Shown: positions 23,687 through 36,207, counted from the first letter of the stretch. The stretch is DNA of 64,000 nucleotides from Poa pratensis (GCA_947311845.1 CAMZMU010000027.1:50541058-50605057), one strand, 5' to 3'. A program made the numbers and translations. The notes: generated by a model not told the origin, from the sequence alone.

Positions 23687-24740
23687 TTGTTACAGACGCA
23701 GAGTCCGCTGCGCATCAATCACAAGAAGCAGCGAGTCTGGTGTATCTGCAAGTCGATAATAATAAAACTTAGGATGACACAGTAAAGGTGTAGAACTAAT
23801 TCACACTGCTGAAAGAGCAAATGTGCCTAACAGTCGAAATGACACATTCTGCTAATGACCTAGGTTCAGTTCCCCAATAACTGATTAACCCAAAGTGATC
23901 GACGCCACATCCACTCGGCATAAGAAAGAGATTGAATACAGGGAACAGCAAATCTGTGAACGTCACTGCAACATCAAGAACCTTGATTGTAGACTCGTAG
24001 TAATTAACAAACATCACAGGACCCAGATTTGGTCATACCTGATCGATTGGTGCCTCGATAAGTCTTGAACTCCATGCAAAGAACAGCCACGGACTCGGGT
24101 CCGTGGCGAAATCTGCACTTGCCGACGACCTGAGCCCTGACCTCCCCTTTCGCCGCCGCGCCGCTTTTCTTGATTTGATGGCGCTGCCGTGCCGCCTCGG
24201 GTTCCTTCCACTTCAAACGCCGCCGCGTCGCGCGCCTGTCCCTTCTGCCGCTCATGGCCATCTCTGGCGCCGCTGCGCCCCTTGTGCCGCCGGTTCTTGC
24301 CGCTGAAGCCGTTTTCTTGGAGAAGCCCATGACCGCCGCTGCTTTTCTTGTGTAGCTTCGCTTCCTTCGGCCGCCGCGTAGCGCCCCGGTTGCTTCCGCA
24401 GCCAGGCAGCGCTCCAGTTTCTTCCGCCGCCGCGCAGTGCTCTGGTCGCTTCGGCTGCTTCCGCCGCCGCCGCCTAGCGCTCCGGTTGCTTCCGCTTCTG
24501 CGCCGCCGCCGTCTTGCTTTCTTGCCCCAATTGCATCCAACCGTTTGTGAAGACTAACGGTACGTCAATTCGGGCAAACGAAGTCTTGACATTGACGCAG
24601 AGAACAATACAACAGAACAGAGTACCGACGCAGTCCACAAGAAATAGTACAGAGTCGAGACGAATACACACAGAGTTCACGGCAGTTCAAACGCCAAACA
24701 CAGAGTTCGTACCAAACGCATAACAAGAATCAAGAAAATC
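23687..24740 (-). other. GC-rich upstream region of the kinase pseudogene
   Basis: At 24100-24540 the sequence is a low-complexity CGC/GCT-rich tract with internal near-repeats (TTCCGCCGCCG then GCGCTCCGGTTGCTTCCGC). It is open on both strands (178 codons on minus, from a non-ATG start) but has no domain. It could be the old 5' leader or first exon of the kinase locus. Nothing else is recognised. Confidence 0.35.
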
Positions 24741-24747
24741 AAGAAAC

Positions 24748-24966
24748 TCAGCGCTCGCAACACCTAGACGAACGATGAACCTGCAAGTACTCGTAGGTGT
24801 CAAACTTGTTGCCGCAAGTCCGGCACTCGAAGGCAAGAACACGATCACGATGGTCACGAGCGTAATGTGCGCTCATCTGATCCCGCCGGTACGGGACGAG
24901 GGCTCGCCCCCGCGCGGAGACACGCAAAGCAGACGAACTTGCGCCCGCGGACCCATAGCTTCTCAC
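24748..24966 (-). CDS. Small zinc-finger-like ORF
   Basis: A 72-codon open frame on the minus strand whose last third reads FECRTCGNKFDTYEYLQVH then RSSRC, a C-x2-C-x12-H-x5-C pattern close to a C2H2/C2HC finger. The frame has no ATG at its start (it opens with GTG), and just upstream AAG|GTGAG looks like a splice donor, so this may be a retained intron region or one exon of a larger lost gene. No function is assigned. Confidence 0.3.
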   Translation of the reverse strand: MRSYGSAGASSSALRVSARGRALVPYRRDQMSAHYARDHRDRVLAFECRTCGNKFDTYEYLQVHRSSRCCER

Positions 24967-25157
24967 CTTGGATGTCCATTGTCAAGGCGCAGGGAATGTG
25001 TTTTCTCGTTGCTGGTTTGTGGTGAATCGTTCAGCGTGCAAGGACGCCATCTTATAGTGTGCGGAGAAGAAAATACTTACCGATATATAAGTTTTGTATT
25101 TTATTTGTTTCTATTCCTGAAAATATGCTACCCCTGTTAAAAAAAACATACATAACA

Positions 25158-25480
25158 CACTAGTAGAAAAGGGGGCTTTGGTGCGCCCCCTTTAGTACCG
25201 GTTGATCTAAAACCGGTACTAAAGGGGGCATTAGCACCGGCTGGGTTCGTGTGCCAGCCGGAGCCACCCTTTTGTACCGGTTTGTATTAGCAACCGGTAC
25301 TAAAGGCTACCCTTTAGTACCGGTTGGTAATACCAACCGGTACTAAAAGGTTGGAGGCCCCGCGGCACATGCGGCCGCGGTTGGTGACCCCACGCGGAGA
25401 CTTTTAGTACCGGTTGTTCTTACCAACCCTAAAGAGTGGCCTTTAGTACCGGTTGGTAATTACAACCGGTACTAAAGGTC
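25158..25480. repeat. Left subterminal repeats of CACTA 1
   Basis: Repeated TAGTACCGGTT and its inverse AACCGGTACTAAA, paired into short hairpins with 4-10 base loops (for example about 25192-25222, 25275-25302 and 25314-25346). In En/Spm these repeats are the binding sites of the element's own DNA-binding protein. Confidence 0.9.
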
Positions 25481-25950
25481 TCGGCCACTATAATCCTTCT
25501 TCCACCCCGAGCCAGCTCCATTTGAGCTCGAACTCAACTCCATTTTTCCTCTCTCTTTGCTTTTGCTCCAACAACTTCCAAGATTGGTGGCACCCACATA
25601 TATAAGGGTTAGCAACTTCATCTTCTCTTCCGGCATTTCAAGTTTAGCTCATTTTTGTGCAAGTTTAGCAAGGTTGATTTTGGTGGTGCTTGCAAGGTGT
25701 TTGATGAAATGACTAAGTTAGGGATTTCATTTGTTTTATACGCATTTTGAGCTCAAATTAAAGTATAATTTGTGGTTTTATATAGTGTCCCCTTCCTCAC
25801 CGCCGTCGATCGCCCGCGCCGCTCCGTCACCGACACCACCTCGGTGAGCCTCTTTTTTTATCTTTTATTTTAAAAAATGTTAGTTATATGATTTAAATGC
25901 ATAATTATTTCTTATATAATTTTCTTATGTTTTTTTATATGTATAGTGTC

Positions 25951-26437
25951 ATGGTTTTGATATCCGTCCCCGCCGGCCCTCATCCGGTCTATGATTCGGA
26001 TGTGGTATATTTTTTTAACTATTTATTTTGTTTCGTGTTTATAACAATCATGCCGACCAACTTGACGTAGATATATTTTTATTTAGGAGGTAGTTGAACC
26101 GAAAATTCCAGCCAACCCTATTGTCGAGTATTTTAAAAAAGAAAACGACGATTTGAAAGCAAAATTGAAGATAAGTGAAGATCTTCGTCTCCAATGCCTA
26201 GAAGAGAAGATGGTATTGGACTTGAAGATTGCCGACATCGTTGATGCTCACGGGGTCGAGCTTGCCGACGTCGTCGCTGCTTACGAGAGGAAGATGGATG
26301 CAATGCGCGTCAAGCTTAAAAAGATTAGAAAATATGTCATTAGTCAAGAGGCTTGGTATCATTATGCTGTTGGTTCCATAGTTACTTTGGTTGCGATTCT
26401 GATCGCATTTGTTGTTGGATTTAAATTCTTTAGATAG
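25951..26437 (+). CDS. CACTA-borne coiled-coil protein with C-terminal membrane segment
   Basis: Two exons, 25951-26004 and 26087-26437 (GT at 26005, AG at 26085-26086, phase 0), encode 134 residues starting MVLISVPAGPHPVYDSDV|EVVEPKIP. The middle (about residues 35-100) is charged and heptad-like. Near the C-terminus a hydrophobic stretch, AVGSIVTLVAILIAFVVGF, is followed by KFFR, a tail-anchor arrangement. I do not recognise a family domain. The position between the 5' subterminal repeats and the transposase suggests an accessory CACTA gene. The frame is fully open, unlike its neighbours. The two-exon model is inferred from splice consensus only. Confidence 0.6.
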
Positions 26438-26605
26438 TTGTATGTTAGTTTCGATTGATGTATGTTTCATGAGAACTATGTATTACATTTGGGCACTACT
26501 CTACTTTGGTTTTAATGTGATGAACTTGTATTAATTAATTTGGTCACGTATCTCTATTCATTATTTAGCTGGTGTAATGGTTTTTGATGTATTTATGTAA
26601 TGCAG

Positions 26606-27397
26606 ATGAGCCGAGAATGGATGTACGGTGATCGACGCTGTCCCGAGTTCATTGATGGCATGCATCGTTTTCTTGATGTGGTTAAGTTGAACAAGCTGAA
26701 GAATGGTTTTATGATTTGTCCATGTGATGAATGTTGGAATATGAGGAATTACCCGAGCGTAAGAACCATACACTCCCACTTGTTGCGACAAGGCTTCATG
26801 CCCAATTAATTTTGTTGGACCGAGCATGGAGAAAGAGGGGTTATAATGGAAGACCCTGAAGAAGAGGATAATGACAACTATCATGTGTTCTCTGAACACG
26901 GTGATACTACAATGGGGGAAGACGAAGTTGAGCTCGAGGTCATTGTTGATCAGTCCAATGATGATGATCTTCGTCGGGTCATTCTTGATGAACAGATGAA
27001 GTGCGGAAGTGAAAACGAGTGGTCGAAGTTGGAGCGCATGTTAGAGGATCACAAAAATTTGTTGTACCCAAATTGTGAAGATGGCCAGAAAAAGCTGGGT
27101 ACCACCCTGGAATTGCTGCAGTGGAAGGCAAAGAATGGAATATCTGACAAGGCATTTCAGGAGTTGCTACAAATATTTAAGAAGAGTCTTCCAAGGAATA
27201 ATGAATTGTCGCACAGTACATACGAAGCAAAGAAGATTGTCTGCCCTCTAGGATTAGAGGTGGAGAAGATACATGCATGCATCAATGACTGCATCCTCTA
27301 CCGCGGTGAGAAGTAGGAGAATTTGAATGCATGCCCGATATGCGGTGCATTGCGGTATAAGATCGGGCGAGATGACCCAGGTGATGTTGAGGGCGAG
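26606..27397 (+). pseudogene. TNP2 transposase of CACTA 1, 5' part
   Basis: Starts at ATG 26606 with MSREWMYGDRRCPEFIDGM, the plant transposase-associated domain that precedes TNP2 transposases and carries conserved cysteines (CPCDECWN). The frame continues to CPICGALRYKI and GDVEGE but is stopped at 26807-26809 (after GFMPN) and at 27314-27316 (in YRGEK*ENLNACP). Both stops lie in one unbroken frame, so they are point changes. The coding sequence is then cut by element B at 27398 and resumes at 44017. In the intact family the protein cuts the CACTA termini. Confidence 0.88.
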
Positions 27398-28756
27398 TGA
27401 TACGTCCAAAACGTATCTACTTTCCCGAACACTTTTGCTGTTGTTTTACCTCTAATTTGTGTGTTTTGAATACAACTAACACGGACTAACGCTGTTTTCA
27501 GCAGAATTGCCCTGGTGTCTTGTTTTTGTGCAGAAAGTCAACTTTCGAGAAAATCCGTGGAAATAATTGCAAAGCCCTATTTTACCAAGAAACCCACGGA
27601 GCCAGAAGAGGAGTCAGAGGCGCGGGTGGGCCCTGGGCCGCGCCACCCTATGGGGAGGCCGACTCGGCCACGTCCCTGAGTCCCCCTCTGGAGTACTTAA
27701 CCCCCTTGACCTAAAAACGACGGGAGGTTCGACCATAATTCAGAAAACCTCCAGAGCGCCGCCGCCATCGAAAACCCTATTTCGGGACCAGAAACTCCGT
27801 TCTGGCACTTCGCCGGGACGGGGAATTGGAGGAGATCATCGCCATCATCATCACCGACGCCTCTCCATCGACCATCCATGATTCCCCCATCCATGTGTGA
27901 GTAATTCCCGCTGTAGGCTGAAGGGGATGGAAGGGATTGGATGAGATCATTCATGTAATAGCTATAAGATTGTTAGGGCATGGTGCCTAGTATCCGTTGT
28001 TAGTACTTTATGACATTGTTGCAACTTGTTATGCTTAATGCTTGTCACTAGGGCCCGAGTGCCATGATTTCAGATCTGAACATGTTATTGATTCATGATG
28101 ATATTCATTGTTTTAAGATCTTACCTGCAAGTTGTATACACATATTGTTGTCCGGAACCCGAGGCCCCAAAGTGACAGAAATTGGGACAACCGGAGGGGA
28201 TGGCTGTGATGTGAGGATCACATGTGTTCACGGAGTGTTAATGCTTTGCTCCGGTACTCTATTAAAAGGAGTACCTTAATTACCAGTAGATTCCCTTGAG
28301 CCCCGCTGCAAACGGGCTGGTAGGACAGAAGATGTTGTGCAAGTTTCTCATTGCGAGCACGTACGACTATTACGGAACACATGCCTATGGTTACTTAGTA
28401 CTTGGATACTGTTATTATTTATCTGCAAATGCCTTGTCTTGATTATTACATGAATTATCTTATCCATGCAGCGCCCGTTCATCCATCCCTATGCCTACAG
28501 TATTTTAATCCTGTGTCTGCTATAATCACTACTGCTGTCTTTATTACACTGCTGCTATTATTTCACTACTGCTACTGCTTAAAACTGTTGCTACTGATAA
28601 TCTGTGTCGAGCAAGTCTATTTCCAGGTGCAGCTGAATTGACAACTCCGCTGTTAAGGCTTATAAATATTCTTTGGCTCCCCTTGTGTCGAATCAATAAA
28701 TTTGGGTTTTACTTCCCTCGAAGACTGTTGCGATCCCCTATACTTGTGGGTCATCA
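27398..28756 (+). repeat. 5' LTR of element B
   Basis: 1359 bp, TGATACGTCCAAAACG ... GTGGGTCATCA. It is nearly identical to the 3' LTR parts (35356-36207 and 43893-44011). It lacks about 28 bases present in the 3' LTR at about 35578-35610. The same family forms the solo LTR at 55051-56452. Confidence 0.93.
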
Positions 28757-28767
28757 AGACTATTTTC

Positions 28768-28785
28768 TGGCGCCGTTGCCGGGGA
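28768..28785 (+). other. Primer binding site of element B
   Basis: TGGCGCCGTTGCCGGGGA, 11 bases after the LTR, complementary to a tRNA-Asp-type 3' end. Confidence 0.85.
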
Positions 28786-28841
28786 GCATAGCTTTATTTG
28801 TAAGCTCACCTGATATTGATATTGTTCGCTGCAATACTTCA

Positions 28842-31392
28842 TCATGGGTAAAGCTCCTATTGAGAGGTCCGTGTATTGCCATCCACTACAAGGAAAGGTA
28901 CGACTCTTAGTACCGCCGCTGCTCTTGATTCACCATCTGTGATGAGTCAACTTGTTACACCACCACAAGCTTCACGTGTTACTTCTGCTGAATCTGAAAA
29001 TGCTTCTGATAATTTTGATGATGCTTCTACTGTGCTTGATGAGAGTATTCCATTAGGTCCTCTTTTAGATGCTGCTATTGCTAAGTCTAAACAACTTGAA
29101 AATGATGAAACACCTAATGAAAATCCTTTTACACCTGTTATTCACCTGAGTTGAGAACACTTGTGATGATCTTGATGAACTTATGTGGAACTTGATGATG
29201 ACTTTATTGATAAATGTCATGCTACTACTAGTGCAAGTGGTATTAAAAGCCTTCTTGCACAACATGCTGTTAGATATAAACTGTCTCCTGATCCTAAGTT
29301 TGCCACTCTCCCATAAACATTAAAGATAAGGATTATGATTTCTCTCTTGATTTATCTCATATATCTATTGTTGAGAAAGCACCTTTTCGTGGTACTGAAA
29401 AAGAAAGTGCTGTAGAGCACATGAATGAGCTCTCTACTTTGAGTAGCTTGTTTTCTGATGATATCAAGAAGCGTAGTTACTTTGTTGCTAAATTTTTCCT
29501 TTCTCATTAAAGGATGATGCTAAAACTTGGTATAATAATTTGCCTCCTGATTCTATTGATAGTCCTACTGGTTTGCTTAATGTTTTCTTTCAGAAATATT
29601 TTCCTGCTAGTGCTCAACATGTTGCTTTGCAGAAAATTTATAATTTTGATCAGGATGATGGAGAGAAACTGCCTGAAGCTTGGGCAAGGTTTTGCTCTCT
29701 GATTAGGGCTCGGCCTGGGCATGATTTGGAAAAGCATGACCTTCTTGATATATTTTATAGTGGACTAACCATTGAATCTAGGGCATACCTGGATAGTTGT
29801 GCTGGTTGTGTTTTCAGGAAAAGAACCCAGACGAAGCTGAAGAATTAATGGCTAAAATAAGCCAAAATCATGATGATTGGACTACACCTGAACCGACTCC
29901 AACACCAATATTGAAGAAGAGGGGTATGATTGAATTAAATGATGAAGAGATGAGGGAAGCCAAGAAATCTCTTAAGAGAAGGGTATTAAATCGAAGATGT
30001 GAAGAATCTACCACCTATAGAAGATTTATGTAAGCCAATTCCCCATTCATCTACAATTGAGGTACACTCTCTTCAACGCTTTAATGAGGGAGATATTCCT
30101 TACTCTAAACCTCCTGATCAATGCTTAGATGAATTTGATAATTATGTTGTTAAGCAAGATAACTTTAATATGAGAGTGGAGAATCATTTAATGGAAAATT
30201 CTCAAGCTATTAGTAAATTGCATGATATTGTGGAGAGAACCTCCAATGATGTTAAGATGCTTATTAAACATTTTCATATGGTTCAAACTCAAATTGATCA
30301 ACTACTAAAGTGCAAAATGACATGTTAGTTAATACTTCTAAAGAAAAAGAGAACATGCTTATGAAGTAACAACTAGAGGTGGTGTTTCACTCAGGATCCT
30401 TTATATCCTGAGGGGCATCCCAAAAGAGTTGAACAAGATTCTCAACGAACTAAAGAAACTAGTGCTCCTTCTAAGAAAAAGAAGAAGAAACATAAAACTG
30501 TTGTAGAATCTTCTGAACCTGCTAATGATCCTAATAGTATATCTATTTCTGATGCTGAAACTGAAAGTGGTAATGAACATGGCAATGATAATGATAAGAA
30601 TGATGCTTCTGATAAAGAAGAGGTTGAAGAGGAACCTGAAAAGCATGCTAAAAATAAAAAGTACACTAAAGAAGATTTCATTGCTAAGAAACATGGTAAT
30701 GAAAGAGAACCTTGGGTTCAAAAGCAAATGCCTTTTCCTGTTAAGAAGCTCAAATCAAAGGAAGAAGAACACTATAATAAATTTTGTGATTGGATGAAAC
30801 CTTTGTTCTTGCAAATCCCTTTGACTGATGCTATTAAATTGCCTCCTTATTCAAAGTATATGAAAGATATTGTTTCTAACAAAAGGAAAATTCCCAATGA
30901 GGAGATTTCCACTATGCTTGCTAATTACTCTTTCAATGGCAAGGTTCCAAAGAAGCTGGGAGATCCAGGTATACCAACTATTCCTTGTTCCATCAAGAAT
31001 AATTATGTTAGAACTGCTCTATGTGATTTGGGAGCAGGAGTTAGTGTTATGCCTTTCTCTCTTTATAAGAGACTTTATTTGGATAAATTGATACCAACTG
31101 ATATATCTTTGCAAATGGCTGATAAATCTACTGCTGTTCCTGTTGGCATTTGTGAGGATGTCCTGTTCAAGTTGCTAATAACTGTCTAATCTTGACTGAT
31201 TTTGTTGTGCTTGAAATGCCTGAAGATGATAATATGTCTATTATTCTTGGGAGACCTTTTCTTAATACTGCAGGTGCTGTTATTGATTGCAACAAAGGAA
31301 AAGTAACTTTTAATGTGAATGACAAAGAGCATACTGTTTATTTCCCCAAGAAATTGATAAAGTACTTGGAGTTAATACAATTTCTAATTTGA
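28842..31392 (+). pseudogene. gag-protease of element B, frameshifted
   Basis: The gag begins MGKAPIERS about 50 bases after the primer site and continues through at least six frame segments (28876-29154, 29540-29848, 29797-30033, 29999-30328, 30728-31189 and 31192-31392). The gag core is visible as AKTWYNNLPPDSI and LLNVFFQKYFPAS, followed by an acidic/lysine-rich linker. The protease has CDLGAGVSVMP and ILGRPFLNTAGAVI. The breaks (single-base gains and losses, for example near 31185) occur in an element whose LTRs are almost identical, so the coding part was probably already defective when it was copied. Confidence 0.85.
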
Positions 31393-32271
31393 GAGCTATC
31401 AAAGTGGGAAGTATTGATTGCCCTATATATGATCATCAAGAGGGATATCAAAATATTATGATTGGATCCATATCAATACAATTCAAGGTAACATGATTGT
31501 TTTATGAGGTTTAATTCTTCTTATGTCATATAAAATTTATTTGGTGGCAAGACTTGATCAACCTTGTTAACAAATACATTTTAAATGCATGAAGGAACTA
31601 AACAACATTTCTTCTCCATCTTTGTTTTACCTCTGTAGTATACTTGTTTTGCAAAAGTTTAGTTGTGTTTAAATTTTTGAAAACCTTTTTCTGCCCTGAA
31701 CTATTATTTAACACCCAGAAAATGTGCGTTTTAAAAGTTTTCAAAAATTTATAAAAATTATACCACTGGTCCTATTTTTCAAAATGCAACGTGGGAGTGC
31801 CTGGAGCTGACCAGGGGGCCCACCATGCCAGCTCCCCACATGGTGGCGCGGCCAGGCATGTGGGCGCGCCTGGTATGGGGAGGGCCCCACCTGGCCCTCC
31901 ACTCACTCAGCCACCTACCACCTCACTCACTCTCACGAAAAAACACTCCACCATTGTTCAAACCCGAGTTCTTGCTGTTCTTGCTCGCGATTTTCGATCT
32001 CTTTGCTCAGCCCATCTTTGCTGCTCAGATTTGGGGCATTTGTTCTCCGGTATGTGACTCCTCCTTTATCCAAGTAGAATTTTGTTTAGTTGAGTATATC
32101 TTGAGTATTTTGCTGCTGTAGGTGACATGTTAAGTGAGTTTGCATGCTTGTTCTAAGTTGTAATAATTAGTTTTGATGCATGTTTAGTACTCTAGCAAGT
32201 TCCTATAGTAGTTCCCCTCATTTATATGTCTCAAAATCAACTTTATAATGTTTGTTAAAAATTTCAGAGAA
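31393..32271 (+). other. Spacer of element B where pol would be expected
   Basis: In an autonomous Athila element reverse transcriptase, RNase H and integrase (about 3 kb) would follow the protease. Here about 880 bases of AT-rich non-coding DNA with one GC-rich patch (31790-31925, CCACATGGTGGCGCGGCC) lead directly into the next ORF. No YxDD or integrase motif is seen. Confidence 0.65.
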
Positions 32272-33418
32272 TGGAGGTGAATGAACACCAACTCAACCAA
32301 CATGAATTGGAGGTGCATGAAGTCATGAGAGTCCACCGTGAAGAGGGTGTATTCCCCTCCTTTTACCCATGCACCGAATTCATGAAAGTGCAGGAATTCT
32401 GCAGGATGTTCAAACTCTAATCTCTAATGCAGGATTAGGAGATTTTGTTGTTGGTGAACCTTACCAATATGCAAAACTAACCATGTCAGTGGTGCAGGAT
32501 TTTGAATTCAATTGGTCCCTACCTAATCCCATGGTTCGATATAAAATTTACAATAAAACTGTCAACTTGCCCTTTGATGACTTTTGTACAGCCATTAAGG
32601 TGCCACAGTGGGGATCACGAGGGAAGATAAGGGGGCTGCCACGCCACTATTGGACCTATACAAGGAGATCTGTCAAGGGAGAAGTTTCTCAGATGAGAGT
32701 GGTAAAATTCGAAGTATTCAACTCCCATCTATTCGATATTTTGCTTACTTTATCACCAAGTGCGTTCTTGCTAGGAAGCATGCAAATAAGTTATCTATTC
32801 ATGACTTGGTCTTCTTAGCAGCTGCTTTGCAACATGATAGAACTTATAATCTGGGTGCTTTGATAGCTTTTAGACTTTCTACTAACCGCGATAAAGGTGG
32901 GATTTGTGGGGGACTCATTGCCTCTCGTTTGTTAGCTATGCATGGTGTAGTACCTCACCCTCTTGATGTTCAGCTCCCCATAGAGAAACTTGATATCACT
33001 TCCATGATTAGACACAACTTTGTTTCTAATTGGTCTGACTTGAATAGCCTATCTTATGAGATAACCTTTTTCAAGAAAAAGTGGAGAGTATTAAGTCTGA
33101 GAGAATAGTTGGATTGCCTGCACCTGTTTTGTTTAACCTTGATTCCAGGAGAAGTTGGTCGCTCACAGAAGATGAATTTGAGGAGTACATAGAGAGACAT
33201 GGCCATCACGCAGGGGACGGCGTGGAGGAGGCCGAGGATCACCTCGACCTGTCCTCCGACGCAGCAGGTTCTTCACAGCACTCTGGGTATATGGAGCCTT
33301 CAGCTTCTTCTTCTGCACAGGGGCCTGATTACGATCACGCCATGTATGATCCACCGGCATGGAACCCTACCCTCGCTGGGGTTGATCTCCACTTAGGCCA
33401 AAAGCCTAAGCTTGGGGG
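32272..33418 (+). pseudogene. Athila ORF1/env-like ORF of element B
   Basis: Begins MEVNEHQLNQHELEVHEVM and continues in three frames (32272-32420, 32369-32690 and 32608-33108, then 33081-33420). It contains LPNPMVRYKIYNKTVNLPFDDF, then a helical stretch RYFAYFITKCVLARKHANK and LSIHDLVFLAAAL. This resembles the Athila ORF-1 family found in plant Athila elements, where some authors compare the 3' ORF with an envelope. No signal peptide or clear transmembrane segment is visible. Frameshifts near 32400, 32650 and 33105 prevent one product. Confidence 0.65.
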
Positions 33419-35355
33419 GAGGTATACCGACATCACACTCATTTACATATCATATCCTGTCGGTACTTTGTATATCCATGTTTCGATTTTCTTTTCTTTC
33501 TTTTGTTGTGTTGTTTATTTCGCTTTCCAAAACACAAAAAGACCAAAAATATTTTCTTTTTTCTCTTCACTTATTTCTTTAGTATTTAATTAGTTTGCTT
33601 ATTATTTAATTTCGGTTTGTTATTCAAAAATCCAAAAATATTTTGCCTTGTTTGCTTGTTTCCTTTTGTTCTTGTTTTAAATTCGAAAACACCAAAAATA
33701 TTGTCGTTCTTTTTCGGTTTTGTAAAGTTTGCTGTAGAGTTCAGCGGTCTCCGGTGGTTCCTTGGAGCTTGGTTTTCATTTCATATTATTCGAGCCACAC
33801 AAGTGAAAAGCAATAATGACGATCTACGACAATTCGAGTTGGGTGAGAGGCTGGTATGAACTCTATTTGTTTTCATTTTTGTACATATACTCATCCATGT
33901 GAGCATGCTTAGTTGGTTCATGTGAGGTATATGTCATTTAATGGATGCTTAGTAGTTCATGTTCTCTTATGGTTAGTTCCAATTTATTAATAGTGAGTGG
34001 CATGTCATAGATGTTTGCTTGTATTGTTCTATTCATAAATAGGTATGACATTGTGGTATCCTCCTCTGAATAATTCATTTGAATTGACTTGGCACATGCT
34101 CACGCATGCATACGACTGAAAACAAAAAGTCGATAAGCCTCGATGATTTACTTTGCCTCAGAGTACTTGTATCACTTTTATGCCCCGTTAATTTTGTTTT
34201 GTCGCAAGCATGATTATGACGGTTATTGCTCTCTTGATTGTCGCTTCCCAGTCTATTGCTAGCCTCCACTTGTACTGAGCGGGAATGCTGCTCGTGCTTC
34301 CAAATCCCTGAAAACCAAGTTATTCCAAAGTGTCCACCATAAATACCTATGCATGGCATTTCAAACCATTCAAGTAAATTTTCATGTGCTACCTTTAAAA
34401 CCTTCAAATTACTTCTCATTTTGTGACACTGTTTTTAGCTCATGAGGAAGTAGTAGTTGGGTTTGTTATCTTCCATACTAAATTAAGTACCCCGACTTGC
34501 ATGCTTCATCTGCTTGTCACTAATTTTGCAAAGAGCTGGTTAGGCCATTATAACATCAAAAGTAAATTTCAAAATAGGCACTCCTCCATGGTATGTGATT
34601 GTTGGTAGGCACCCGAGGATTCGGTTAGCCATGGTTTGTGTAAGCAAAGGTTGGGAGGAGTGTCAAATAATATATATAGTGCATGCTATAAATGCTTAAT
34701 ATCAACATTTCGGAACCGCTCTCAACTTGTTTAGTATGGAAGATAACAAGAACTCTATTGCCATTCGTTGACAGGAACAACCACCTCCCAAAACAATTTT
34801 ACTTCTGTTTAAAAATAAAAAGCTCTAGCACATGATAATCCCTGCTTCCCTCTGCGAAGGGCCAATCTTTTACTTTTATGTTGAGTCACCATCCTTTCTT
34901 TAAGCACCTTCTCGAGAGCATAATTGTCATTCTTAGTGTAATGTGCTTGTCCCAGAATGCGGTTAACTGTGGTATAACTTTGATGCTTTTATCTTTGATA
35001 ATTTTTACTTCTAGTCTTCCCTTGAACTTCAGAGGTGCCTGGGCATTTATGTTTTGCTGTACAAATACGGGCAAGCGAGATACCACCTTATCATATCTTA
35101 TTATGAGCATTGCAATCCTGCTGATAGATATGTTTCATGTTGCTTATTATTAGTATGTTGGTATCTTTTCATGATTGACATAACTATTAGGTGGCATTAT
35201 TTGCATGTATCTTATTATGAATTGCCTAAGCACTTGTCCATATAGTGAGAATATTTACATCATATGAAGCAAATGTGTTCGTGAAAGTTCTTTTATCGCA
35301 CTCAGTTGTTAACTGAATTGCTTGAGGACAAGCAATAAGCTAAGCTTGGGGGAGT
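33419..35355 (+). other. 3' non-coding interior and polypurine tract of element B
   Basis: A 1.9 kb stretch without genes ending in the purine tract AAGCTTGGGGGAG at 35343-35355, the plus-strand primer. Part of it (34577-34665) is the reverse complement of 38553-38637 in complex C, showing that the two families share this interior. Confidence 0.75.
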
Positions 35356-36207
35356 TGATACGTCCAAAACGTATCTACTTTCCCGAACACTTTTGCTGTT
35401 GTTTTACCTCTAATTTGTGTGTTTTGAATACAACTAACACGGACTAACACTGTTTTCAGCAGAATTGCCCTGGTGTCTTGTTTTTGTGCAGAAAGTCAAC
35501 TTTCGAGAAAATCCGTGGAAATAATTGCAAAGCCCTATTTTACCAAGAAACCCACGGAGCCAGAAGAGGAGTCAGAGGGGGGCAGCCAGCCGCCCTCCCC
35601 ACATGGCGGCGCGGTGGGCCCTGGGCCGCGCCACCCTATGGGGAGGCCGACTCGGCCACGTCCCCGAGTCCCCCTCTGGAGTACTTAACCCCCTTGACCT
35701 AAAAACGACGGGAGGTTCGACCATAATTCCAGAAAACCTCCAGAGCGCCGCCGCCATCGAAAACCCTATTTCGGGACCAGAAACTCCGTTCTGGCACTTC
35801 GCCGGGACGGGGAATTGGAGGAGATCATCGCCATCATCATCACCGACGCCTCTCCATCGACCATCCATGATTCCCCCATCCATGTGTGAGTAATTCCCGC
35901 TGTAGGCTGAAGGGGATGGAAGGGATTGGATGAGATCATTCATGTAATAGCTATAAGATTGTTAGGGCATGGTGCCTAGTATCCGTTGTTAGTACTTTAT
36001 GACATTGTTGCAACTTGTTATGCTTAATGCTTGTCACTAGGGCCCGAGTGCCATGATTTCAGATCTGAACATGTTATTGATTCATGATGATATTCATTGT
36101 TTTAAGATCTTACCTGCAAGTTGTATACACATATTGTTGTCCGGAACCCGAGGCCCCAAAGTGACAGAAATTGGGACAACCGGAGGGGATGGCTGTGATG
36201 TGAGGAT
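35356..36207 (+). repeat. 3' LTR of element B, first part
   Basis: Matches 27398-28218 of the 5' LTR nearly perfectly and stops where complex C is inserted. The last five bases before the insertion are AGGAT (36203-36207), the presumed target duplication whose partner has been deleted. Confidence 0.92.

Noticed and set aside
24004..24540. 178-codon minus-strand ORF as a gene
   Set aside because: It starts at a non-ATG codon, is low complexity and has no domain; the plus strand is open as well.
31393..32271. Hidden reverse transcriptase or integrase in element B
   Set aside because: No frame in this 880-base stretch shows the expected catalytic motifs, and the space is too small for pol.
33419..33440. 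AAGCTTGGGGGGAGG at 33410 as the polypurine tract of a second LTR junction
   Set aside because: It is not followed by a TG LTR start; the functional tract is at 35343-35355. Repeated purine tracts are common in this family.
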